NCBI GenBank assembly: GCA_029851415.1
Contig: CM056742.1
Span: 93,424,748 to 93,488,747, forward strand
Reading direction: 5' to 3'
DNA: 64,000 nt
Origin: Eretmocerus hayati
Lineage: Eukaryota; Arthropoda; Insecta; Hymenoptera; Aphelinidae
Made by a program: the position numbers and the translations under genes
Part shown: positions 1-8,518 of the stretch, in pieces
How positions within the stretch are numbered: the first letter of the stretch is position 1
How the letters are laid out: each line of letters opens with the position of its first letter
Notes under the pieces: model-generated
What the model saw: the letters and a program-made list of their open reading frames with translations, nothing else
What the model was told of the DNA's origin: nothing
Databases searched by the model: none

Positions 1-973
1 TCGTCAAATCCCATAACCTGCTCAGATGAAATGAGTTTGTATTCTGTACAGCAGGTATACTATGATCTCGCTAATCAGTAGGATAATGTTTGCCACCCTG
101 AGCTTGGTCATCTTTGGCCAAAAGCTTAAATATGGGTTATGCGTATCATAACTTCCACTCTACAGATGTTGTTATAGGCACTCCTCACATTAACATACAT
201 TGAATATCTATTAAAAATTAACAAAGTACTACTTGTGATACTCTATGGCCTTAAAATAAAGTGTAGACAATCTAAGAGAGTAGATCACTTAATATAATGT
301 TGTAAATTGTTGAATAAGGGCATCGATTCAGTCAAAAACTTGAGACAAAAGTCGAAATTCCCCTGTGGTTTGCAGAGTTATCATTGTCAATTTTAATCCT
401 TGTACTTGATAAATTGGTTCAAATAGATTCTCATCATTTTTCTAGAGCTTCAATTGAAAAGTCAAATGGTATAAGTGTGGGGAACCATTGCAATCTAAAT
501 TTTTTCAGAATACACATTCATCGTCGAAAGCCTCAATCAGCTCAAAGAAGATGTTTGTCTTCTTTGGGCAAAAAGTAGAGTGTAAATGAATCAGATATTG
601 CTTTTCATGAGTACACGAATTCATTGGATCATTAAAAATTAGTCTCAATGATCCAATCAATTCCAATGAAACTTTATTTTCCACCAGCTTTGATGCCTTT
701 CATGAACAACTCAGTGTTGATAATTGAGAATCACATTTGTTAACTACTTTTAAATATGTCTCCTATCATAACATTTTGAGGATTCCATCCCAAGCTAAAG
801 TCATTCTATTTGGGTAATGGATGGTATATTATATTTGAGAAATTGATGTCAACTATCTCAACTACTCAAAGGCGTAATACCGTAATATCTTTTTCAAATA
901 CGGTTATGGCGAGCTTCAAAAATCTCGAAAGTCAGTTATAACTCATCCAAAGTTCCAGATCATATCGATATTC
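1..973. other. Left flank, no gene recognised
   Basis: AT-rich sequence with only short open frames and no codon-like pattern that I can defend. If the retroelement that follows is complete, its 5' LTR, primer binding site and leader should be here or further left. I see no tRNA-complementary TGG-type primer site, and nothing matching the candidate 3' sequence after 16470. The left boundary of the element therefore cannot be set from this window. Confidence 0.5.
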
Positions 974-1600
974 ATGGAATCAATCCAAAGACAGTCTTGG
1001 AACTCCGTTCCTCACGCGTTTCTCAAACGCACACGAATTTTTTTTGATCTCCACTATAGTCTAGCTTTATTGCTCCACAAAGGATTGAATCATTATCACC
1101 AGCTCTCTTGTCGCATTTATGTATGGGTTCATGAGTTAGGATCGTATGAACGTGGCGTGGTTGATGCTCCACACGCCGGCCGTTGGGAATTCATATACCT
1201 CGGAAATAGACGAGTAACTCCGAGAACGCTGACGCGGCTACCATCTGAGTTCAATTTTTACTACGTGCTTCGTCTCTTAGAAGTAGAGAATTTTGTTCTT
1301 TCTTCCTGGATAAAAAGAGATTCTTACGGTTATTTTGTGGACGACGACACTATTTTTGCATCAAACGACTCGCACGCGACGTCGTGCCCTTTTCTGGACC
1401 CATTTCCCCAGGGCCGTATACTGGCCGCGAACAGAGTAATCCTACAAGTTGCTAAAGGAATCCGCGAGGGACAAAACGTTGTGCCGGGACTCAGAAACCT
1501 ATACGATCTAGAAAATGGACGAACGTGGTTCCGACAGGCGATGCTAGCCAACGACAGACACAGGATTGCTATCCGTCGAAGAGCATCACGGAAAACATAA
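974..1600 (+). CDS. Accessory protein A, family of five paralogues, unknown function
   Basis: 208 residues from an ATG at 974. I do not recognise it from any named family. It shares a pattern with the next four ORFs: an N-terminal aromatic-rich helix-like stretch (FFDLHYSLALLL), a G-x-R-x-V-x-P-x-T turn, a central block YGYFVDDDTIFA followed by CPFLDPFP, and a C-terminal block W-F-R-Q-x-x-L-A-N-D. The closest partner is ORF B at 1657. There is no signal peptide or membrane segment. The stop is 56 bases before ORF B, and the gap contains an A-rich run. Its position upstream of gag on the same strand argues that it travels with the retroelement. It could be a structural or regulatory accessory protein, but nothing in the sequence decides this. 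Confidence 0.7.
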   Translation: MESIQRQSWNSVPHAFLKRTRIFFDLHYSLALLLHKGLNHYHQLSCRIYVWVHELGSYERGVVDAPHAGRWEFIYLGNRRVTPRTLTRLPSEFNFYYVLRLLEVENFVLSSWIKRDSYGYFVDDDTIFASNDSHATSCPFLDPFPQGRILAANRVILQVAKGIREGQNVVPGLRNLYDLENGRTWFRQAMLANDRHRIAIRRRASRKT

Positions 1601-1656
1601 ATCAAAAAAAAAACCCATAGAGCCACCCACAAGCCCGAATCCCGTCCCCGGCATTG

Positions 1657-2352
1657 ATGAATTCACCAATTAGAATCACCTTACACAGCGATAACGTAGA
1701 CAGTCTGCTAGACGAACACTACTACAACGCTGTTAATTTGCTTGTAGCATTGCGGGCTGACGTTTCAACGAAATACCAAGTTTATTTGTATCTTCATCAG
1801 AACATCGATAGCCCTCTTAGTCACGTTTACTCCAGAGGTCGATGGATAGGATTCATTGAGCTCACGGGTCGGAAGATCATTCGTTCAGAAACCGCTAGAT
1901 TTTGCGGGAGTTGCGATTATTCACACTTCAGAAGACTGGTTGAGTTTCGTGAAAGTCTGTCGCGTCATTGGCTGAGAGAAGACAATTTTGGATTCTTCAT
2001 TGACGAGCATACTCTTTTTGGAACTCACTCCTACCAGATTCTGGGGTGCCCCTTCTTACAACCTTATCCTCTTTTTCAACCTTTTGCGGCAGCCACCTAC
2101 ATTCATCGAATCGTTACCTTTGAAAGCGGGACTGAGCTTATACTCAGGACCGACGAAGACAATACGCGTGCTGAACTCTGGTACGCCCGCGTTATCCATG
2201 CGAATAACAAACAATCAGAAAACTTGTCGAGACTAGGGAACGAGGTAGAATTAACAGCCGACGCGCTCTCGGTGACTCAACGGAGAAATTCACGATCTTC
2301 TTCTCCCCCATCTCCAATACAATTATTAGAAAGTTTGGTGCGAAATACGTAA
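1657..2352 (+). CDS. Accessory protein B, same family
   Basis: 231 residues, starting at the ATG at 1657; an upstream TTG at 1654 is less likely. Family blocks in order: LLDEHYYNAVNLLVAL near residues 15-31, a G-R-K-I-I-x-x-E-T turn, WLREDNFGFFIDEHTLFG, GCPFLQPYP, and ELWYARVIHANN. These line up with ORF A (YGYFVDDDTIFA, CPFLDPFP, TWFRQAMLAND) and with ORF E, which is why I call them paralogues. The last 30 residues are Ser, Pro and Arg rich and look disordered. No catalytic motif is visible. It lies 36 bases before ORF C. Confidence 0.7.
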   Translation: MNSPIRITLHSDNVDSLLDEHYYNAVNLLVALRADVSTKYQVYLYLHQNIDSPLSHVYSRGRWIGFIELTGRKIIRSETARFCGSCDYSHFRRLVEFRESLSRHWLREDNFGFFIDEHTLFGTHSYQILGCPFLQPYPLFQPFAAATYIHRIVTFESGTELILRTDEDNTRAELWYARVIHANNKQSENLSRLGNEVELTADALSVTQRRNSRSSSPPSPIQLLESLVRNT

Positions 2353-2388
2353 GAGGCGAATTTTATATTGTTCAATTTCCTGAACTCT

Positions 2389-3324
2389 ATGGATCCCCAT
2401 TCTCGCCCCAATCCGACAACCACTCAAACGCGTTTGAACACGCCTCCACCTCTCCAATATCAGGCACTAGCCAGATTGATAGACCTATACTATCAAGAGG
2501 CAAGAGAACTATACAGTGTTCTGAAGGACGAACCGGGTTTCACGGGTAGGGTATGTCTCCTCTCATTTCTTAGGACTCGAGATGATTGGATAACCACCTG
2601 GCGAATAGAACAGGTAGAATTTGTCGATTGCATTCTCCAAGAGAATTTGGATAGGAGGAAAACCGATCCTATAACTAGTACCCGACGAAGGTTTATTCTC
2701 TGTGGAGAAAAGGAGTATCGCTATTGGGAGACACCTCTTGGAGAAGTCTTCCCCGATACTTTCTCGCAACGTGTCATATCGAACGGCAAACGAACATACC
2801 TAACTCTACCCAAGTCATTTCACAAATTATTGGCTTATGGTATAGAACACCTTGTTCATCTCGACGGGAAATGCAAGCTCCTAGGTGTTGATTCAAATTG
2901 TGTCTTTTTGAATCACGGCAGTTATCAAAATCACGCCTCAAAATTTTGGAAGAATCCAATAATCGGACGTCCATTCATACCCGAACGTATGTATTACACC
3001 CTACGGTTCCAATTCTCCGCGAAGGGACCCCAAAGAGTACCATACGCCGATCCTAGACACGTAGCCAAAATTAAGAACTCTGGTATCGAGAAATTACTCG
3101 ATCATTGGCGTCGCCTAATTTATAACTCTGCCTATGGTTGGGAGACTTGCTGTTGGGACTGTGAACTTGTTCACCAAGAGAAAAGAGAACGTGTTACGCA
3201 TTGTTACAACGACCCTAATGGAGTTTGGTTCCCACATGACTCCGATGTATACACACAAATTGGGTTGACCCATTACGCCATTCAGGATTCCCGCGACTAC
3301 CGAAAAACCAACGAACAGATTTGA
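2389..3324 (+). CDS. Accessory protein C, long form of the family
   Basis: 311 residues from the ATG at 2389; the frame is open to a TTG at 2368. It is closely related to ORF D. Both have PPPLQYQALARLIDLYYQ near the N-terminus, a G-E-x-F-P-D-T-F turn, a SNC-hydrophobic block aligning with the YGYF/FGFF block of A and B, YYTLRFQFS, a Cys-rich CCWDC motif near residue 248, and a shared end (QIGLTHYAIQD). About 90 residues are extra relative to A, B and E, including the Cys cluster, which could bind metal. No signal peptide or membrane segment. Function unknown. Confidence 0.7.
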   Translation: MDPHSRPNPTTTQTRLNTPPPLQYQALARLIDLYYQEARELYSVLKDEPGFTGRVCLLSFLRTRDDWITTWRIEQVEFVDCILQENLDRRKTDPITSTRRRFILCGEKEYRYWETPLGEVFPDTFSQRVISNGKRTYLTLPKSFHKLLAYGIEHLVHLDGKCKLLGVDSNCVFLNHGSYQNHASKFWKNPIIGRPFIPERMYYTLRFQFSAKGPQRVPYADPRHVAKIKNSGIEKLLDHWRRLIYNSAYGWETCCWDCELVHQEKRERVTHCYNDPNGVWFPHDSDVYTQIGLTHYAIQDSRDYRKTNEQI

Positions 3325-3455
3325 ATAGAGTCGAAGCAAACCCGTTCGCATACTCAAACTCGTAAAACACACGTTTCTCCGTTGAGTTAAAACCCCTCCA
3401 ACTCGCTCAGGGATTAGACACCCTCAACCAATCGTTTTAATCACTAGGAAGACCC

Positions 3456-4427
3456 ATGGAACGGAATTTAGCGGAACGACCCATAAGTGACGGACTCCGG
3501 TTAAAAGCCCCTCCACCTCTTCAGTATCAGGCTTTAGCCAGATTGATAGACTTATACTATCAACAGGCCAGGGAATTGTTTTGCGTTTTGAGGAACAAGC
3601 GTTACTTCTCCGGTAGGATATGTCTGCTCTCGTATCGCAGAAATCGAGACGACTGGATAACCACCTGGCGACGAAATCAACCTGAATTCATTGATTGTAC
3701 CCTCCAAAGGAATTTAATCAAACGAAAAGCTGATCCTTTAGAAAGGACTCGAAGAAGAGTCATTAACCACAAAGGGAAGAGATATCGCTTTTGGGAGACT
3801 CCAATTGGCGAAATATTTCCTGACACCTTCTCCATACGAATTAATTCGGGAGGTAAATCCGAATACCTGAATCTCCCTAAACCACTCCACAAATTATTAG
3901 CCTGTGGCATTGAGCATCTTCTTTCTCTCAGTCATAAGACACAGCTTTTAAAAGACGACTCTAACTGCATCTTCATCAACCGAACCTGCTATGAGAACCA
4001 CCGCTTGAAGGGGTGGAGGAGAACCATCATTGGACTCCCATTCATACCTAAGCGTGTATATTATACTTTACGGTTCCAATTTTCAAAAGAAGGACCCCGA
4101 AGCGTACCTTATGCCGATGATAGACACATAGCCAGATTTAATTATCCGGGTATTGATCATTTGTTCGTTTGTTGGCGAGACCGAGTCTATGATGCATCTA
4201 GTCATTATCCCTATTGCTGCTGGAAGTGTACTTGTGGTCACCTCGACATAAAGCGTGATCTGATTCCCTGGCTGGGGCGAAGACTTTATAGATCACAGTA
4301 TCTACACGACTCCACGGCTTACGAACAGATAGGATTACATCACTACGCAATACAGGACTGTCGTCGTTACCCGGCCAAAGAAGAGTTTAGCAGCTCAAAG
4401 GAATCAGTCTGCGCCAACCGAGTGTGA
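3456..4427 (+). CDS. Accessory protein D, long form of the family
   Basis: 323 residues from an ATG at 3456. It is a clear tandem paralogue of ORF C along the whole length: the same PPPLQYQALARLIDLYYQ start, the RDDWITTWR block, the G-E-I-F-P-D-T-F turn, VYYTLRFQFS and the QIGLHHYAIQD end. The Cys cluster is kept as CCWKCTCGH. The frame has no lesion, and with C this suggests selection kept both copies open until recently. The 131-base gap before it has no gene. No recognised enzyme motif. Confidence 0.7.
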   Translation: MERNLAERPISDGLRLKAPPPLQYQALARLIDLYYQQARELFCVLRNKRYFSGRICLLSYRRNRDDWITTWRRNQPEFIDCTLQRNLIKRKADPLERTRRRVINHKGKRYRFWETPIGEIFPDTFSIRINSGGKSEYLNLPKPLHKLLACGIEHLLSLSHKTQLLKDDSNCIFINRTCYENHRLKGWRRTIIGLPFIPKRVYYTLRFQFSKEGPRSVPYADDRHIARFNYPGIDHLFVCWRDRVYDASSHYPYCCWKCTCGHLDIKRDLIPWLGRRLYRSQYLHDSTAYEQIGLHHYAIQDCRRYPAKEEFSSSKESVCANRV

Positions 4428-4508
4428 AGACGGGAGGGTGTTCACCCATTTTTTTTTAATACAAGGGAAGCCCTTGTATCTTTCTCCCTTTCAAAGCTCG
4501 CTGAATTC

Positions 4509-5162
4509 ATGGCTCAATTCAACGGACTCTCGACGATTACCGTCGTCCCCGACGTCCCCGAAGAAAGAATAATTGAACATCATTTTCAATCGGCCATTAA
4601 ATTAGTACAAGCATTGGCCTTGATTTATGGGAACAACCCCATCGTTTACTTCTATCACCCCTTGATAAGCGCTGGAGATCACTTTCACCTCGATCTTTGC
4701 GGAGAACGCGTCTACTACCTAAAATCTAGAGACGGCAAGATTGCTCCAGATACCTTTTTGGGGCGAAAATACGATAACACTACCGTGAAAAACTTGGAGA
4801 AAGCTGCCTCCATCATCAAGAACAATGTTTACACCTATTGTTGCTTAAAACAGGAAGGCACTAATTGTTTCTATCTCGATCGTCAAACTTTATCGGCACC
4901 GAGTTCAGCTCTGCTTGATCGGTCGCCAGTCACGGAGTTCGCGTATCCGAGAAGAGTGCTAGCGCTCATTAGGATCCTGCGATTTTATCGAGTTTACCGG
5001 CAATTACCATCTCGAACTCGCGGATCCATAAGAGTTGAGGGATTTCGTCCTGTAATCTCAGACGAACAATACCTGATCTGGCGAGCATCCGTACTACGAA
5101 GTAATCAACTCAGCGTATACACTGACCGAGACGACATTCCTTTACCGTCTAGATATTTCTAA
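4509..5162 (+). CDS. Accessory protein E, overlaps the gag start
   Basis: 217 residues from an ATG at 4509. A short-form family member. Blocks: IIEHHFQSAIKLVQAL, a G-K-I-A-P-D-T-F turn that links it to C and D, NCFYLDRQTLSA aligning with SNCVFLN of C and FGFFIDEHTLF of B, and LIWRASVLRSNQ at the end, which matches the W...N block of A and B. It therefore bridges the short and long forms. Its TAA stop overlaps the gag ATG as TAATG at 5160-5164, an arrangement compatible with stop-restart translation or with an unspliced message shared with gag. Confidence 0.7.
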   Translation: MAQFNGLSTITVVPDVPEERIIEHHFQSAIKLVQALALIYGNNPIVYFYHPLISAGDHFHLDLCGERVYYLKSRDGKIAPDTFLGRKYDNTTVKNLEKAASIIKNNVYTYCCLKQEGTNCFYLDRQTLSAPSSALLDRSPVTEFAYPRRVLALIRILRFYRVYRQLPSRTRGSIRVEGFRPVISDEQYLIWRASVLRSNQLSVYTDRDDIPLPSRYF

Positions 5163-6880
5163 TGGAAGGGGATCCTTTTGACCAAAAATTTGTGACTAGA
5201 AGTAGAGCACGTCAAGACCCTGCTCTACAGCAGTTGATCGAGGATTTACAGCCTTTATCTTTGCATAACAGAACTCATACGCCAAGACGAACAACTTTAC
5301 CAGCGGGAGTAGTGACTAGTACTCCTAGAGAAGCACAACGACCTTACCAAGATTGGTATCGCGAAAACTTGAGTCTAGAGCCTATGCAAGGACTAGATGA
5401 GACCGAACAGGAAGTCGACGAAACCATTCTAGCCAAACCAGACTGTTTGAACAGCAAGGGAAGTAGAGAGCCAAGCCCTCCACCCCCTACAACGGATAAC
5501 TCAACCCCTTCCGAAACTTCCTCGGGAAGAAGTAGTAGCGTTAGCTCCACACGATCCAACATCATGGCGCGCAACGGGGTAACGCTGAAGGACGCCCTCC
5601 GGGTGATCCCAGAATTTAGCGGGTCCAACATCCCTTTGAGTCAGTTTTTGGAGGGATGCGACGAAGCTCTGGCCATGATTGAGGAAGAAGCCGAACCGCA
5701 TCTCGTGAAATTAGTTAGATCACGGATCATAGGCGAAGCTCGCCAGGCCATTTTAGGACAACAGTTCGAAGATCTTGATAGATTCAAAGATTATTTGAAA
5801 GGGATCTACGCACCAGCGAAGACTGTGCATCAGCTCATGGGCGAGTTGGGAAATGAATTTCAAAGAGATGGGGAGAGCGTCATTACTTACGCCAACCGCA
5901 TGCGGGACATCGGAGGTCGCATCCTCGAAGCACGCAAACTCCAAGCTGGAGAAATAGACGCTGCCTTCCGAGCTGGGCACAAACAAAATATGATCGAATG
6001 TTTTAAGAGAGGGTTGCGCCCGGAAATTGAATCTAGAATCACCGACGGAGAGGACGTTGATAACACGGTTCGGGCTGCAATTAAAATTGAGCGTCAATTG
6101 GAAGCTCAGCAGGCCCTCCGAAAACCGCCAACTCCCGCCAACCTGCCTAAACCGGATTTTCCACAGAAACCTTCGAAGAGAAATGTGTATGTCTGCACCG
6201 TCTGCTCTCAAGGAGACCATCAGGAGGCTGACTGCCCCAAGAAGCCCAAAGTTTGTGACTATTGTTCACGAACGGGGCATGGAATCGATTCATGTTGGAA
6301 GAAAGAGCGTGATGAGGCTTCGCCCCCCGTCAAACCCGCGTGTCAGCTTTGCGATAAGCCGGGTCATAGCGCGCCACAATGCTCACTGGCTATAAAGTGC
6401 CAGTTGTGTAACGCTCCGGGGCATACGGCGAAACAATGTGGGCCGAAATCCTCCACTCCTCAGAACGATCCGAACTTGACTTGCCAATACTGTCAAAAAA
6501 CCGGGCATACTGCGGATAAATGCTGGAAGGTACACCCTCCGAATCCACCCGCACTAGACCCGCGAATAGAGGCGCGAAACCAGTTGACCTGCCAAATCTG
6601 CAACGGCATTGGACATACTGCAGCAAGCTGCAGAAATCACAACGCGCACGCTTCCGCTCCTTCCGGCGAAATAATTTGCAGATATTGTAAGAAACCAGGC
6701 CACGTTATTGCCGAATGTCGAAAAAGAGCTTATAACAACGCTCTTAACGGTGTTATGAATCCGGGAAACGCGCAGAGTCTCCCGAACCCGAGCGCTACCA
6801 AAGAGACTCAAAGGGCACGGCGCTCGCCAGACCCAGCACAGATAAACAACCTCCTTGGCGAATTGCTACCCTTAGACTAG
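5162..6880 (+). CDS. gag: Gag polyprotein with seven zinc knuckles
   Basis: 572 residues. An N-terminal 135-residue Ser/Pro/Thr-rich region is followed by a capsid-like retrotransposon Gag region near residues 140-325 (from LKDALRVIPEFSG to KIERQLEAQQ), of the insect Gypsy type. The C-terminal third holds seven CX2CX4HX4C zinc knuckles between residues 345 and 535: CTVC, CDYC, CQLC, CQLC, CQYC, CQIC and CRYC starts. One or two knuckles are usual, and many errantivirus Gags have none. The knuckles should bind genomic RNA during packaging. An internal ATG at 5564 would give a Gag starting just before the capsid region. Pol is reached by -1 frameshifting before the stop. Confidence 0.9.
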   Translation: MEGDPFDQKFVTRSRARQDPALQQLIEDLQPLSLHNRTHTPRRTTLPAGVVTSTPREAQRPYQDWYRENLSLEPMQGLDETEQEVDETILAKPDCLNSKGSREPSPPPPTTDNSTPSETSSGRSSSVSSTRSNIMARNGVTLKDALRVIPEFSGSNIPLSQFLEGCDEALAMIEEEAEPHLVKLVRSRIIGEARQAILGQQFEDLDRFKDYLKGIYAPAKTVHQLMGELGNEFQRDGESVITYANRMRDIGGRILEARKLQAGEIDAAFRAGHKQNMIECFKRGLRPEIESRITDGEDVDNTVRAAIKIERQLEAQQALRKPPTPANLPKPDFPQKPSKRNVYVCTVCSQGDHQEADCPKKPKVCDYCSRTGHGIDSCWKKERDEASPPVKPACQLCDKPGHSAPQCSLAIKCQLCNAPGHTAKQCGPKSSTPQNDPNLTCQYCQKTGHTADKCWKVHPPNPPALDPRIEARNQLTCQICNGIGHTAASCRNHNAHASAPSGEIICRYCKKPGHVIAECRKRAYNNALNGVMNPGNAQSLPNPSATKETQRARRSPDPAQINNLLGELLPLD

Positions 6881-8518
6881 AGACGCTGCGGCGATTTTCA
6901 CCATCCATTCAGCTACAACTGGGACGGGACGGTGGGAAATTATTGTTTCTACTGGATAGCGGTTGCGAGACCAACGTCATTAAATACGACGCAATACCAA
7001 GAGTCGGATTCATTGACGAATCACAGGTTCACGAATTACGTGGACTAGGTTCCAGGCCCAATATTTCCCTTGGCATCGCGCGATTGAGAATTTTGGGAAT
7101 GGACACCGAATTCGTTGTGGTATCCACTGATTTTCCCCTACCCTTCGACGGAGTGTTTGGAACCACCTTTTTCTTAAACTCTAAGGCTATCATTAATTTC
7201 GAATCTCAATCATTAGAAATAAATAAAAATAAAATAAGTTTCTATGAATACGATCTTCCTACCGATAAAAAACCTACTCACATATACAATATAGATTATA
7301 GAAAGTCCGAAAAAGTGTTACCTTTTACGAGATTATCTAATGATACTGCTCCTTTCTTTTCGGAACCATTTCTTATTGATACGGGGTCAGAGGTCAATCT
7401 CTTACGGGACCGCCTGGTTCCAGACCGTTCAAAAATTGACCTGACTAAGGTCACGTGTATACAAGGAATAGGTACTGATGCAATGGACACCAAAGGAGTA
7501 GTGGAATTAAACATCTTTGGTACAACGACTCTTTTTCACGTCGTACCTGATGATCTTAGGTTTCCTGGTTCTGGAATTTTAGGGGCCCACTACTTACAGG
7601 AGGCCTTGGCGACTTTAGACTTCAATGAATGTGTCCTTACCACTCATGTTTTTACAGTACCATTATCCCTAGAACGTACTCACCCGCTTCTACCCGTAGA
7701 ACCGCTGGACCCCAGTTTGCTCGGCATACAAGGGTCGCCAACCGAATCGGTGTCGGACGTATCTGATCAAGAATCCCTCGACGATATAGAAGATTACGGT
7801 TATCACGGTTCTGACGCGGATAGCGATTGCAGTTTTATCCCGGACTGGAATTATGAGGAAGTTAATCAGTTTCACATCCTGGAACAAACCTCCGATTTGG
7901 AAATCGACGACGAACTGTTGGGCCTCGACCCTGAACTCGGCAACCCCGAACGAGTGAACGATGCAAATCGCGGGAGACCCAGTGTTTTCGACTATCTGAG
8001 GTTGGATCATCTAAGCGAAATCGAACAAAGATTCATGCGTCGACTTATTTCCGGGAATGAGGATTTATTTTATCTACCCGGAGATGACTTACCAGGTACC
8101 ACGGTGGTTACCCACAAAATACCAACTACTGACGAAGAGCCTATCAATGCGCGTCAGTACAAATTTCCTCATGCTTATAAAGATGAAATTAATCGTCAGG
8201 TTAAAGAGATGGAGGAGAAGGGCATCATCCGCCCCTCCACTTCTCCATACAATATTCCTATATGGTTAGTTAAGAAGAAGCCAGATTCCCAAGGGAACCC
8301 TAGATGGCGATTAGTCTTAGATTTCCGACCCCTAAACGAAAAAACGATAGGTGACGCTTACCCTATGCCGAACTATTCCGTACTAGATCTCGCTTCAGGA
8401 TTCCATCAAATTCACATGGATCCTAAGGACGCATTCAAGACCGCATTCAGTACGCCGTTCGGCCATTTTGAATTTGCCAGAATGCCTTTTGGCTTAAAGA
8501 ATGCCCCCCCCCCCCCCC
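6748..8518 (+). CDS. pol: Pol, first part: tandem protease and N-terminal RT (frame broken at its end)
   Basis: The frame opens at 6748, 133 bases before the gag stop, and has no start codon of its own, so it is expected as a Gag-Pol fusion. Two retropepsin domains follow each other. The first has FLLDSG (Asp at 6955) and ends GVFGTTF...SLEI near 7224. The second has FLIDTG (Asp at 7378) and ends GILGAHYL near 7641. A linker rich in Asp and Glu leads to RT from about 8150, with WRLVLDFRPLN and LDLASGFHQIHMD. The distance between YPMPN and LDLASG is about a dozen residues shorter than usual for this family, pointing to an in-frame deletion near 8370. At 8504 a run of 15 C shifts the frame, and downstream domains continue in frame 2. 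Confidence 0.85.
6763..6826 (+). promoter_or_regulatory. Predicted -1 ribosomal frameshift signal between gag and pol
   Basis: GGGAAAC at 6763-6769 sits in the gag frame as G GGA AAC, the canonical X XXY YYZ form. The -1 frame is open from 6748 into pol with no stop. Five bases later, GAGTCTC (6775-6781) can pair perfectly with GAGACTC (6803-6809). Inside that loop CGAGCGCT (6789-6796) can pair with GGCGCTCG (6819-6826), making an H-type pseudoknot with loops of 7, 6 and 9 bases. Site, spacing and fold were found by hand. Confidence 0.8.
8504..8518 (+). other. 15-C homopolymer that breaks pol
   Basis: Fifteen consecutive C lie inside the conserved RT segment after MPFGLKNAP. The upstream part is in frame 1 and the downstream part (TFQRFMDEV onward) is in frame 2, so the run length is wrong by one or two bases modulo three. 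It could be a real mutation or a homopolymer error in the assembly. Confidence 0.85.

Noticed and set aside
5344..6811. Minus-strand frames opposite gag (up to 155 residues)
   Set aside because: Shadows of the strongly supported gag gene.
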